A DNA stretch of 64,000 nt, taken from the NCBI RefSeq assembly GCF_003576645.1, contig NC_044920.1, positions 17,958,529 to 18,022,528 on the forward strand, written 5' to 3'. Both the position numbers and the translations under genes were made by a program. Source of the DNA: Ipomoea triloba (Eukaryota > Streptophyta > Magnoliopsida > Solanales > Convolvulaceae). Below, piece by piece: positions 11,372 through 22,345 of this stretch (position 1 is its first letter; the number at the start of each line of letters is the position of its first letter). The notes under the pieces are model-generated. The model was not told the origin of the DNA. It worked only from the letters and a program-made list of their open reading frames with translations, and ran no database searches.

Positions 11372-12483
11372 TTAGTACTTGATTGGTGGGTGTGGAAAAG
11401 CATAAATGTATGTTGATTGTGGAGGAGATGGGGATGGTGGGGGAGGTGAATGGTACTAATACGGTGGAGGGGGAGAATGAGATGGTGGAGGAGGGGAGTG
11501 ATAGTAGTACGTAGGTGGAGGATATGGTGATGGTGGTGGTGGAGACTTGTAGTAGTATGGTGGCGGGGGTGATGGTGACGGAGGAGGTGGTGATTTGTAA
11601 TAATAGGGTGGAGGAGGATATGGTGATGGCGGAGGAGGAGATTTGTAATAATAGGGTGGTGGTGGTGATGGTGATGGAGGTGGTGGAGACTTGTAACAGT
11701 AAGTTGGAGGAGGAGACGGTGAGGGTGGAGGAGGAGATTTATAGTAGTAGGGTGGTGGTGGTGATGGAGATGGAGGTGGTGGAGATTTATAATAGTATGG
11801 TGCCGGGGGTGATGGTGATGGGGGATGTAGAGACTTGTAATAGTAGGGTGGAGGAGGAGATGACGACGGTGGAGGGGGAGATTTGTAGTAGTAGGGTGGT
11901 GGTGGTGATGGAGATGGGGGCGGTGGAGACTTATAATAGTATGGTGGTGGGGGTGATGGTGATGGAGGAGGTGGTGACTTGTAATAGTAGGGTGGGGGTG
12001 GAGATGGTGATGGTGGAGGAAGAGATTTGTAATAATAGTGGAGTGGTGGTGGTGATTGAGATGGGGGTGGTGGAGACTTATAATAGTATGGTTGTTGGGG
12101 TGATGGTGATGGCGGTGGAGGAGATTTGTAATAGTATGGTGGTGGCGGTGATGAAGATGGGCATGATGGAGACTTGTAGTAGTATGGTGATGGATGTGAT
12201 ACTGATGAAGGAGGTGGAGACTTATAGTAATATGATGGTGGAGGAGATTTGTAGTAATAAGTGGATGGTGGTGGAGGTGACTTGTAATAATATGATGGTG
12301 TAGACAATGGTGAAGGAGGGGGAGGTGATTTGTAGTAGTAAGTTGGTGGTGGTGGGGATTGGTAATAGTATGGAAGAGGGGTAGGTTTGGGCTTCTCACA
12401 TTCGCCCTGAGGAGTCTTTGGGGCATAAGCAAATGATTTTGCATAGAGAACGACTTCATAATGTGTCTTTGATTTTATTCTTA

Positions 12484-13181
12484 GGGGGGTGTATTCAATC
12501 ACGACTTTCATGAACTTTTAAATACTTTTAAAGTGATGAATTTTAATTGACTTTTGTAGAGTTTTTGTAAACTTTCCTAGAATCTTTTAAACTTTTATAA
12601 ACTTTGTAAGAGTTTATAAATATCCATAGAACAAACATTTATAGATTTTTAAAAACTTTTTCATATTAAAAAGTTTACAAAAGTCATTAAAACTCTAAAT
12701 TGAATACACCCTCACAAACATTCCATAACTTCTATTAATATATTATCTATAAATTAGTGCATTGTAGAAATTAAAAAAAAAATATTGATGTCACAAAAAT
12801 AGAGTATATTATTCATAAAGAAAATATAATCAATTTTTATAAATATAACCAATAAAAATATTTCTTGAACTAATGAAACAACTAATGTTGAGTAATATAA
12901 TTATCAAAATGTTTAGAATGAAAACGTACAAATTTTCCTTCAAAAAAAAAAGTACGAATTAAAATATTCATCTTGTTAGTACAATTATCTTTGATTGGCA
13001 TTGGTTTATTTTTACCTTTACACTTTTCTTGATGAGTATCTCCCATTTATAATTACTATAAAATCTTTTCTTGATGAGTATCTCCCATTTATAATTACTA
13101 TAAAATAAATAAAGAATCTGTATCTCCCATTTATAATTACTATAAAATAAATAAAGAATCTCTTAAAAAATTCAACTTAAT

Positions 13182-13224
<43 letters not shown>

Positions 13225-13980
13225 AACATACAATTATATAAAATTATAAAATATATATATATAATAAACATACAATTATATAAAATTATAAACATATTAA
13301 TTAACTAAAATTTAAAAATTATAAATTATAAAAAATTTGCTGCAACCTGCTGGTTGCAGCAAATATTTTTGCTGCACAGCAGCAATCTTGCTGCTGCTGT
13401 TCGCAGCATATTTATGTTGCTGTTGTTCCATAAATCTGCTGCGAGCTGCTGTTCGTTCGCAGCAGATTCTTGTTGCTGCGATCGCAGCAGATTCTTGTTG
13501 CTGCGATCGCAGCAATTTCTTTAGCTGCGATCGCAGCAATTATTTTGTTGTGATGGCAACAAAAAATTTGCTTGAACATAAAAAAAAAAAAATTGTGAAA
13601 AATTTGATACGTACCGTAAAATTGATGGAAAATTTGCCTAGTTTAGATAGAGGAAAAAAAGTTTGTAGAGAATATTGAAAAGTTTGTGGTTGGAGGGTTG
13701 GATTTCATCTATTTATATTAATGAAGAGAAAGTCTATAGAAATCCTATTCTGACAGAATTTGTGAAAGTCAGTAACTTTTTGAATACCAGTAGACTTTTA
13801 ATAACTCTATAAAAGTCTGAATCGAATACCTGTATACTTTTAAAGAGTTTTGAAAAGTTTGAATTGAATACAGGTATACTTTTAAAGAGTTTATAAAAGT
13901 CTAAATTGAATACTACCAAACTTTTAAAGTTGATAAAAGTATTTAAAAGTTCATGAAAGTCGTGATTGAATACACCCCCC
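12484..13980. mobile_element. PIF/Harbinger-like non-autonomous element inside the extensin exon
   Basis: This 1497 bp element has perfect 47 bp inverted ends beginning GGGGGGTGTATTCAATCACG and is flanked by TTA at 12481-12483 and 13981-13983. A 3 bp TTA duplication and G-rich ends fit PIF/Harbinger (Tourist-like). Removing the element and one TTA restores the extensin frame exactly (ACA CTA AGA ATA AAA). The interior has sub-terminal 'acttttaaagagttt' repeats, tandem copies at 13020-13160, an (AT)n tract at 13188-13220, and a GC-rich palindromic block at 13337-13560. No transposase frame. Confidence 0.92.
13337..13560. repeat. Tandem palindromic GCTGCGATCGCAGC block
   Basis: A GC-richer island inside the AT-rich Harbinger element. 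The 14 bp palindrome GCTGCGATCGCAGC occurs three times at 13490-13540 with related forms upstream (GCTGCAACC...GGTTGCAGC, TGCTGCTGTTCGCAGCA). It is open in both strands only because it is a trinucleotide-like repeat; I do not regard it as coding. Confidence 0.8.
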
Positions 13981-14539
13981 TTAGTGTAGCACCCTTAATG
14001 CCCATATTTAGTAGAGATGTTACACTTGGAACCCTTGGGTGGTGTTTGAAGTTTAGCCTTGCATGTCTTTCCTCCATATTTGTTATAATCAAACTCTTTA
14101 ACTTCAATGCTATACTTTCCATTGATCTTAGTGGTTTCATATGCCACAATTTTCTTTTCACCGGCCATACAAGTTACCTCAACTATTGCACCTATTTCAA
14201 TAAATTCCAATAAAGAGTGATAAATTAATAAGCCCATAATTGTAAAGAAAATAAATATTGTTATACTATATAAGTTTTGTTTTCTATTAAAAATCGGGAA
14301 AATCGCACTTTTGGTCCCTCAAATGTTGCCCGATCTGCAATGTGGTCCCCCTAAGTCAATTTTAGTTAATTGGGTCCTTAATAGTTTTAAACCTTAGTCA
14401 ATATTGTCCCCGGTCAAATTTAATTCCAACTAGTGTTAAAATCATTGACAATTAGGTAATTTCACAACCTACTAACTTTTACACTCCTTCCTCCTGCATT
14501 GACTTTTTATATTTGTCACTCACAACCCACAAAGTCTTC

Positions 14540-14660
14540 GAGGCATGAAAACACAAAACCGCCGCCGTCGTCGCCGGTGGTTGCAGCCACTTCTCCGGCG
14601 AGGGATTGGGCGGTCTTGAAAACCTTACTGAGCACACCTATGTTGGATCAAACCCTGGAT
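14540..14660 (+). other. GC-rich possible second captured fragment in the Pack-MULE
   Basis: A GC-rich stretch reads KPPPSSPVVAATSPARDWAV then LKTLLSTPMLDQTLD before a stop on the plus strand, opposite to the BTB/ankyrin piece. Its composition differs from the flanking AT-rich DNA and resembles the start of a coding exon. I cannot assign it to a family. Confidence 0.3.
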
Positions 14661-14892
14661 TGAAGCATAAAGTTCCTAATATTTCTTCCTGCTTCTACAC
14701 CAATCAGGTTCCACCATCAACCTCCATTTTAATCAATGCATCCTTGCCTTCAAACTTTATTCTCATTATTCAAATCTCCCTTGAAAACTTCAAATTTTAA
14801 GAATGGAGCAATACATCATTTTTTATAGCGTCAGCTACTTAAAGGCTTAAAGCCTTCAAAATCATATTCAGATATATTCATGAAGATATCAA

Positions 14893-15210
14893 TTACTTTA
14901 AAAAAAAATCAAAATCGTTGGAGTTTGAACTGTAAGGGAAATTACCTAGAACCAAGGAGTAAGGAGCATCGGAGTTTTGTTCATCCGCGTAGCCATAAGC
15001 ATTGGCGAAGCATCCTAAGAAGGTATCCCTAAGAGCGGCCTGCAAGGGAGCGAGAGGGGGAGGGCGAGCCTCGAAGGCCTTGAGGAGCTTGCGGACCTTG
15101 AGATTGAGGGCGGCGTAGTGGCAACGATCGCCGTCAAAGGTGTGCTTGGAGCAAATGGCGCCGCATTCAAGGAGCATCCGGGCGACATTGGGGTGACGGA
15201 ACGCCGTTTG
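14893..15210 (-). pseudogene. Captured fragment of a BTB/POZ-ankyrin protein gene (At2g04740-like)
   Basis: In one frame the minus strand reads [20 protein letters not shown], then [20 protein letters not shown] and [20 protein letters not shown]. This matches the ankyrin-to-BTB junction of the plant BTB/POZ-ankyrin family related to Arabidopsis At2g04740, as I remember it. The fragment has no start of its own and runs out of the homologous part after about LGCFAN. Upstream (15211-15330) a different frame, [20 protein letters not shown], may be a second captured piece that I could not assign. Confidence 0.72.
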
Positions 15211-16962
15211 GGTAGATGGGATTTCCGTAGTATGGGTTGAATGTTAGGCCTGTGTTGCCCAGTTCTAAAAGTTTTTCGCATAGAGAGTTCAGTGAGTCCT
15301 TTGGGATGGGGTTTTGAAGGTAATCAGATTTTCGTCGGAAAAAAACTGAATTTTCCGGTGGTTCTGTTTAGTAATGTTTCGGGTTTTGTGGTGTTGTTGA
15401 AGCCCGCCCAGATCCACGCCTGAAATTACCTAATTGCCCATGGTCTTAACACTAGTTAGAGTCAAATTTGACCGAGGGACAACACTGACTAAGATTTAAG
15501 ACTATTAAGGACTCAATTAACTAAAATTGACTTAGGGGGACCACATTGCAAATCGGGTTATATTTGAGGGACCAAAAGTGCGATTTTCCCTTAAAAATCC
15601 ATCGAAAATTAAATGAGAACTCTTCAATAAAAACTAAAAAGAAATATAATTAGAAAAAATAATCATACAATTGTTGTGAAAATGGTTGAAAGGAAAGACA
15701 TACCTTTGAGATGTTTCTTGTTATGGGATTTCTCAGGATATGCCCCATCGTAACAGTTGAAGCAGTACACTTTTCCAACAACTTTAACCACTAAATGATC
15801 ATAATGTGGAGGATAATGATGAGTTTGTGGTGGTGGTGGTGGTGAAATGTAACAGTATGGAAATGGAGGGGATTTTTTGGGTGGTGGTGGTGGTGGTGGG
15901 GAAGTGTAATAGTATGATGGAGTTGGAGACTTTTTAGGTGGTGGTGGAGAAGAGTAGAAGTATGGAGGAGGTGGTGATTTAACTGGTGGAGGGGGAGATA
16001 CATAGTAGTAAGGAGGGGGTGGTGATTTCTTGGGTGGTGGTGGAGAAGTGTAGTGGTACGGAGGAGGGAGTCATTTCATTGGTGGCGGTGGAGATGAGTA
16101 GTAGTATGGTAGTGGGGGAGACTTTACAGGGGGTGGTGGTGATGAGTAATGATACGGAGGGGGTGGTGATTTCTTGGGTGGTGGTGGAGAGGTGTAGTAA
16201 TAGGGGGGAGGAGGAGGAGATCTATAGTAATAAGGTGGAGGAGGTGATGGTGAAGGTGGCGGAGGAGATTTGTAGTAATAAGGCGAATGAGGAGACGGTG
16301 AAGGTGGTGGAGGAGATTTATAGTAATAAGGTGGAGGAGGTGATGGTGAAGGTGGTGGAGGTGATTTGTAGTAGTATGGTGGAGGAGGGGATGGTGATGG
16401 TGGAGGGGGAGATTTATAGTAATAAGGCGGAGGAGGAGACGGTGAAGGTGGTGGAGGAGATTTATAGTAATAAGGTGGAGGAGGTGATGGTGAAGGTGGC
16501 GGAGGAGATTTGTAATAGTATGGAGGTGGAGGAGAAGGTGAAGGCGGAAATGGAGACTTATAGTAGTAAGATGGTGGCAGGGAAAGACAAGGTGGTGGGG
16601 GAGACTTGTAAGCATATGAAGGTGGAGGTGATGGTGAAGGCGGTGGAGGAGACTTGTATGCATATGGTGGGGGAGGTGATAGCACAGGTGACCGGTGGAG
16701 ACTATACTCATAGGAAGGTGGTGGAGGAGATTTGTATTGATACACAGGAGACAGATGTAAAGAATACAAATAACTAGTATCTCCTGAAACTACATTATTG
16801 ATAGCCAACCAGACTTACCCCACCAAGATGTGTGGCAACAAGCGACCTCCGGTGAGGCCACCACCGCGAATCCTCATGTCTTGCCTAAAATAGTCCACCA
16901 ATTTAAAGCTAATTTGTTATTCAGCTGTGAGCTGATGACCAGAGAGGATTAAATGGCAAAGG

Positions 16963-16970
16963 TATTTATA
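16963..16970 (-). promoter_or_regulatory. TATA box of the extensin pseudogene
   Basis: TATAAATA on the minus strand, 86 bases upstream of the ATG at 16877, a normal spacing for a plant promoter with a 50-60 base leader. The promoter may still be active although the coding frame is broken. Confidence 0.6.
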
Positions 16971-17559
16971 GCAGATGCATGAACTGGGAAATGCATGGTC
17001 ACTGCATGAAATCGTCGACTGACAACGTGGGGAACAACTAAAATATAATGATCATTATATTGCATGAAATTGTCAACAGGGAAACAACTCAAATAGTGGT
17101 GCAATATAATATTACCAAAAAAGAAAAAGGAAAAAAAAATCTCAATGATCAACTCTCTACACATGCAGCTGTATTGCCTTGATCATACTTCTTTAATGCC
17201 ATACTCTAATCACTTTTGCAATTCTTAATTTTGATTATTTCTATATGAACATGGCAACTCTTCCCCTAAACCAAAATAAAAATAGCAACTAGAAGACGGC
17301 AGAGGCTATTTGTACTGCCTCTTATAAACTTTGATGTAACATTTACGTAGTAATAATTATAATATTCATATATTTACATGGCACTTAATACTTCATTAAT
17401 TTTTTTAACTTATGGTAAAATTGACCAATTCGCAAACATCTTAATGTAAATAGTTTTACTGCCATGTTACTGAGTTTTGAAATTTGGATCTAATAACGTA
17501 TTCTAAATTCAAAGACAATTGTACAACGTAACACTCCAACCCCACACAATCTATATCTT

Positions 17560-17590
<31 letters not shown>

Positions 17591-17860
17591 TATATATATA
17601 TATATATAATAGCAGAAGATATGATTAGCATCTATCTAAGAAAATAACGTGCGCGGTGCAGCTGTATGAAAGAAGTGATGACTAAAACATGGTTTGACAA
17701 TTGTTATACTGCAAACAATATATAGCATCTGCCTCAATATAAAAAATTAAGAAAATGAAATTCAAGAAAAATGTCTAAAAAAAAATTATCAGCACTTCGG
17801 TTATGTTTTGTAAACATTATAAGGCAAAAACTTGCCGGAGACGTCTTACAGATCATGGTT
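16971..17860. other. 5' flank of the extensin gene, intergenic
   Basis: No gene seen. It contains an (AAAT)n then (AT)n simple repeat at about 17561-17608. Cis elements of the extensin promoter may be present, but I cannot point to one with confidence. Confidence 0.4.
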
Positions 17861-17869
17861 TGTAAAACG

Positions 17870-18195
17870 GTTTGGGTCAAGATAAAAATGCAATACTTTT
17901 ATATTTTGATTTAAAAGTATTACATTTTTTTATAAGTATTACATTTTCTCTTATAAATAACAAATACTTGCCAATATTACTTATAAGGGAAAATGTAATA
18001 CTTTTGATGAAAAATGTAATATTTTTACATTTTTTTTCTCTATAAGTATTCTATTTTCTCTTATAAGTAACAAACACTTTATTCATGATAAGTATTATAT
18101 TTTTCGTATAAGTAATACATTTTTATATCGACTCAACCTGACCTGACTCGTCTCATGGATAAGGATCCGTGAAACGTCTCACACAAGTGTGACCC

Positions 18196-18197
<2 letters not shown>
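17870..18197. mobile_element. MITE, 'GAGACGGTCTCACACAAGTG' family, copy 1 (decayed)
   Basis: The right end 'ggataaggatccgtgaaacg' then 'tctcacacaagtgtgaccc' is shared with the copies ending at about 21401 and 33971. The interior has repeated 'agtattacattttttctc' blocks in both orientations. The left end is degraded. Confidence 0.55.
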
Positions 18198-18227
<30 letters not shown>

Positions 18228-18252
18228 GTAATAATAATAATAATAATAATAA
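18195..18252 (+). repeat. (TAA)n microsatellite
   Basis: About 19 units of AAT/TAA with one TAG interruption. Any open frame through it is a repeat artefact. Confidence 0.9.
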
Positions 18253-18312
18253 ATTATTTATTATTCATCTTCCAATTCAATATATACGTCTTGAGTTTCA
18301 GAATAACTATAA

Positions 18313-19091
18313 CAGCACGTTTGGTTCACAGAATGAATTTTGAGGTAATAGGAATTGATGTGAACATGATTGGCCCGATCTTCTCTGCACACTCTAATTT
18401 TAAAAGAATTTTTTTTAGAATGATTTATTAGGCTTGGTGTGATCAAATCGTAAGTTTAATTTAGGTTGGATAAAGGGTTATTTTTGGGTTTTGATGTATA
18501 GTGGTTTGCCACGTCCGGTTGTAGAACGATAAAAACCGGGGATGACGCCACAAGGCTGGTAGTTTCCTTGATAAGTCAGGTTTGCCATGATAAATTCATC
18601 ACGGCCGAACTCATCCCGAGTTCCAGAAAACACTCAGTTTTCTATTTCAAAAATTCTCTACTGTATATTCCATTTGGCCTGCAATGGCCTTAAATAGCCA
18701 TTAACAAGCATATTACAACCACATGATTGAGATAATTATTTAGAATATGATAAAATAATCCTAACTAATAAACTAAGATAAACATTAAATTTAATATAAT
18801 TCTAACAAACTAAATCTAAAATAATTTTAAAATAATCATCCTAATTATTAAATAAAACCAATTTTAAAATATTCCAACAGCCAATTATTGGTTCATGTGC
18901 CCACAACAGGAATGTTATTCCATAAGGAATGGAATAAGCAAGGAATAGAATAGAAATTGTATTCTATTGTTTGGTTCGCAGAAGGAATAGACTTTAGAAA
19001 TTATATTACAGTGTTTGGTTGGTTTAAGGAATAGAAATGAAATATGTTTTAAAAGACATAAATACCCTTATAAAAATATGTAGTAGTAGTA

Positions 19092-19123
<32 letters not shown>

Positions 19124-19652
19124 TTGAGCTCCTCTATATAAGAATATATATAATAATAAAAAACAAAATTATATATAAAATAATTATTTTTTAAAAAACA
19201 CACAAATGAGAGTTTTTGATCCCACATTGGTAACTCAAGAAGAGGAACTCATTTGAGCTCCTCTATATAAGAGAATCATTGCTTCTATTTTGAAATTAAC
19301 AACATGATGATGATGCCTTAAAGAGCCAAAAGTTCCTTCATTTAAAGAGTCTTAATTGCTCTTAGTTACAATTTTTTTTTATATAAATAATAATATAGGG
19401 TCATTTTGAAAAAAAAGAAGATCTTTTTCCAAAACGTCATGGTGTAAAATTGGAAATAGCAACTTTAGGCTATTCCTGAGAACTCAGGAATAGCCTAATA
19501 CCCTAGGAATCTCTATTCCCCTTGCAAGGGGAATAGGTCATTCCCGGGAACTCTGTTCCTGGGAATAGGAGTTGTTACCAAACAAATGAATAGGTCTATT
19601 ACTGGGAATGTTATTCCATACCAGGCCTATTCCGCGAACCAAACATGCCATA
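18313..19652. mobile_element. Composite MITE region, 'CACGTTTGGTTC' family
   Basis: The left end reads GCACGTTTGGTTCACAGAAT and the right end reads as its approximate inverse, ATTCCGCGAACCAAACATGC. A second start, 'ttgtttggttcgcagaagga', occurs at 18968, so at least two related elements or a nested insertion are present. The middle (18490-18880) differs in base content and may be another repeat; an (ATA)n tract lies at 19082-19122. A related element lies at 39985-40330. Confidence 0.5.
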
Positions 19653-19719
19653 AGTGTATAAAGGATGAAGAGATATAATCATAATATAATTTCTTAGTAA
19701 TATTGTAGCATTTGTTCAC

Positions 19720-20690
19720 AAAAGGCAAATTTCTCACTCAGGGTAGCGTCTTATTAGTCCCGGCCCAAAATGATAGCGGAAGGATATATCACGTGACTCA
19801 GTGTCTCATTAAGTGGGAGGACTAGTGCCTGATGCCTGTAGGAATCTGATTCTCGAAAATATCAATAAGGAATCATAATATATTCATTTATGAAATAAAT
19901 CCAATTAAAGCATCTTTTTTTAAAAAAAAAAGGAAGGTTAATCTAAATCTAAAACAATTAGCTAAGCACGAAGTTAAATTATTAGAAACACAAATTGAAT
20001 GAAGAACAATAATCTATAAATCAAGAATAGAAAGATATATATATATGTGTTTTTGTGTGTGTGTGTGAGAGAGAGAGAAACAATTCTTGAATTGCAATGT
20101 TGACATGCCTTCAACTGAAGATTAAAAGTCTTTGGGTGTTTGGTAAATGGATGTTAGCTTATTGAGTTAGTGGGTTTAATTAGTTGATAGCATTTGCTGA
20201 TGGTAGAAAAGTGTTTGATAAATTAGTTGTTAGCTGATTACATACAAAATGACTTTTTTGAAAGGCTAATCGAAAAAACTAATTTGAGTAGCTTTTTGAA
20301 TTTTAGCATTTTGGAGCAATGAATTGTTAAAAAAAAAAAAAAAAAACTGATTAATTAAACACTCATATTAATTGTTTAACTAAGTCAAATAGCTAATAGT
20401 GGTCAAATAAGCCAAAATTGATTATAAACTAACTATTTTACCAAACATGGCCTTAATCTAATATAATCTTGCCTACAAAAGGCAAAATTTTCTTGTCCTC
20501 AGAGCCCCTACGCTTCGGCTCAACAAGATAGTGGAGGAATAAATAATCACAATGACTCGGGAGCTCATTAGGTGAGAGGACCAGTGTCTAGTGCCCATAA
20601 GGAGCTTATCACATTAGGTGTAGTTCTCACACTACAGTTGTCAGAGCTCGATCATGTGTCCTTACCCACAATATACCACCTAAGAACCAA
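19720..20690 (+). repeat. Pair of ~140 bp dispersed repeats
   Basis: The block at about 19721-19860 ('acaaaaggcaaa', 'tcattaagtgggaggactag') recurs at about 20475-20610 ('acaaaaggcaaa', 'tcattaggtgagaggaccag') in the same orientation with moderate divergence. The class is unknown. Confidence 0.55.
20132..20452. mobile_element. MITE related to the GGCCCTGTTTGG family, divergent
   Basis: The ends TTGGGTGTTTGGTAAATGG and ACCAAACATGGCC are inverted relative to each other, and the interior shares 'agctaat', 'gctttttgaattttagcatttt' blocks with the copies at 23312 and 34722. The left end is degraded. Confidence 0.55.
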
Positions 20691-21119
20691 CTAAGTTATC
20701 AGTGTGAGCTAATTTTTATGGAGAGAAGTATAAAGGATGAAAGAGTTCTAAAAAATATGTTAAAAGATATGATAAAAATTGCTAAAACTCACTTTTTAGC
20801 CTCTAAAAGGGTTGTGCCAGGGCCTTGGTCATTGATACAGCCCATCCTTCATTAGATCCTTTACGAGTTTCTATCTGGTCAATTACAAAGTCTAAGTGTA
20901 AACTCTTAAGGCAATCTTTTATTAAATTTGTACAGCTGGAATGACCATGGAAACCCATCAAAGAGCCCACAACAAAATGAAGTCCACTTGAAGATATTCA
21001 TATGTTTAGAGGTTGCTTTGGAGTCCACTTAGACAACCCCAAAACAACCATCACAAGTCCTAAATAGATTAGGAATTTTTTTTCCTAGTTTGAGTCATTA
21101 GATTTATTGCTCTCTAGAT

Positions 21120-21401
21120 TAGATTTTTCATCAATGCAAATGTAGTATTTATATGCACAAATATTATACTTATATGCTCAAATGTAATACTAATCATAAA
21201 TAAAAAAATTTTTACTTATAAGGGTACATCTACTTTTTCTCTTATAAGTAACAAAAATTGTATTCTTGATTAGTATTATATTTGAGCATATAAGTATGAA
21301 ATTTGCACATATAAATATGACATTTGTATGTTACTTCGACCCGACCCGACCCGTCTCACGAATAAGGATCCGTGAGACGGTCTCACACAAGTGCGACCCA
21401 A
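21120..21401. mobile_element. MITE, 'GAGACGGTCTCACACAAGTG' family, copy 2
   Basis: The right end contains CCCGTCTCACGAATAAGGAT and CCGTGAGACGGTCTCACACA, as in copies 1 and 3. The interior holds the family's 'cttatatgcacaaatattat' type blocks. The left end is not clear. Confidence 0.55.
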
Positions 21402-21997
21402 TTTGTAATAGGGTTTTAGTCCTTATCTCCCTTTGTTTTTAACATTATGATTCACGCCACCTTCACCTTACCTTGTTATATATTCCCGCATTTTCTACAA
21501 ATAAAATACCCATTTATTTCTTAACACCTGTGTTAAAAATTTCCTGTTAATTGTGAACTCAATTAACAACCGATTTCTTGGACTTGTTATTATCAGTACA
21601 GTTTCCTAGGGATTCGTGAAATTGATCCATAAATCGAAGAAAACTAGATTTGACTCTAGTTGATCAAAGATTGCACATTCAGAAGACTTAAAACTATCCT
21701 TGAAGAGCTCTTGTTGTTTGAGGATTCGGCCAGGCCTTGGGACTTTCTTTAAATACTTGAGTATTTACTCAGTTGAGTCATATCAGTCATGGGCATGAGT
21801 GCATGACCCATGGTGGCCAGGCATGCTCACAGGTTATACAAGCCACAACCATTTTTTACCTGTGATTTGTATATATAGCTATTCTTTATACACAAAACAA
21901 CATGGCCAGGCATCCTCTACCAAAACAACATGAACACAAAGCCAAACAAAGAAAATGAACATTAGGATTGATAGCATCCTCGGACAGAGGAGACCAA

Positions 21998-22345
21998 CAC
22001 AGGGCCATTCCTATAGTTTTATAGGCCCGGGGCAAGTGAAAAAAAAAAAAATAAAAATAAAAAAGGCCCCATACTGCATTAGGAAGTTAACATAAATTTT
22101 TATAAGTAAATTTTAAATATTATATACGAGTACAAAAATACTAATGCCAACTAAATTGAAATAAAATTTAAAAATTTATGACATTTTACAAATACAATAA
22201 AATACTAATACAAAACTAATCATTACAAAAAATTTCTATGTGCTTTCCTAGATGCAAAGTCATCAATGACTTCCTCAAGATTAATATTGTCTAAGATATC
22301 ATTCTCAATACACAATATTGCCAATCCATTTTGGCAACATTGTAT
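21998..22345 (-). mobile_element. hAT transposon end with transposase C-terminal fragment
   Basis: On the minus strand a short frame ending at 22230 reads QCCQNGLAILCIENDILDNI then NLEEVIDDFASRKAHRNFL and stop. This is the conserved tail of hAT transposases (dimerisation region followed by 'DDFAS.KAR...'). Beyond it, CAGGGCCATTCCTATAG and 'ggcccggggcaagtg' at 21998-22037 look like a terminal repeat of a Tip100-like hAT element. The rest of the transposase is not visible. Confidence 0.65.

Larger units (their letters stand above)
14296..15590. mobile_element. Pack-MULE carrying a BTB/ankyrin gene fragment, in the extensin intron
   Basis: Inverted ends start GGGAAAATCGCACTTTTGGT and extend about 170 bases with few differences (14296-14460 against 15425-15590). 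They are flanked by an exact 9 bp direct repeat, TTAAAAATC, at 14287-14295 and 15591-15599. Long inverted repeats and a 9 bp duplication define a Mutator-like element. The interior is GC-rich, unlike its surroundings, and encodes a recognisable gene piece on the minus strand (14893-15210) but no transposase. It sits wholly within the intron of the extensin pseudogene. Confidence 0.88.
11372..16877 (-). pseudogene. Extensin-like protein with PAC/Pollen Ole e 1 domain, multiply broken
   Basis: The layout on the minus strand is exon 1 16877-15704, intron 15703-14192 (donor GTATGT, acceptor ATAG), and exon 2 from 14191. Exon 1 encodes a secretory leader (MRIRGGGLTGGRLLPHILV, then AINNVVSGD) and many SPPPP/YYYK repeats. 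The PAC domain spans the intron (GKVYCFNCYDGAYPEKSH, then GAIVEVTCMAGEKKIV, KTCKAKL, SKTHYEVVLYAKSFAYAPK). A second extensin block of about 20 repeats ends PHPPIKY. Hydroxyproline-rich proteins of this kind are secreted to the wall and cross-linked through tyrosines. Lesions: TAA at codon 21 in the leader (16815-16817); TGA at 16071-16073 where repeats expect Ser; a small frameshift near 14000-14020 leading to TAA at 13995; a Harbinger-like insertion at 12484-13980; TAG at 11456-11458 where repeats expect Tyr. The repeats are otherwise in frame, so the loss is recent. Confidence 0.85.

Noticed and set aside
11515..12303. Long plus-strand frame rich in Val, Glu, Met across the extensin repeat
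   Set aside because: It is the antisense shadow of the extensin repeats; the repeat leaves other frames open.
11365..12459. His/Leu-rich minus-strand frame of 364 codons
   Set aside because: It is the +1 frame of the extensin repeats, not a histidine-rich protein.
13312..13678. Cys-rich and Gln-rich frames on both strands
   Set aside because: They arise from the GCTGC-type palindromic repeat inside a transposon.
15986..16777. 263-codon plus-strand frame across extensin exon 1
   Set aside because: Same reason: antisense of the SPPPP/YYYK repeats, no independent support.
16783..16817. A mini-intron (GTAAGT to TTTCAG) that would remove the leader stop in the extensin gene
   Set aside because: It would be only about 35 bases, shorter than plant introns allow.
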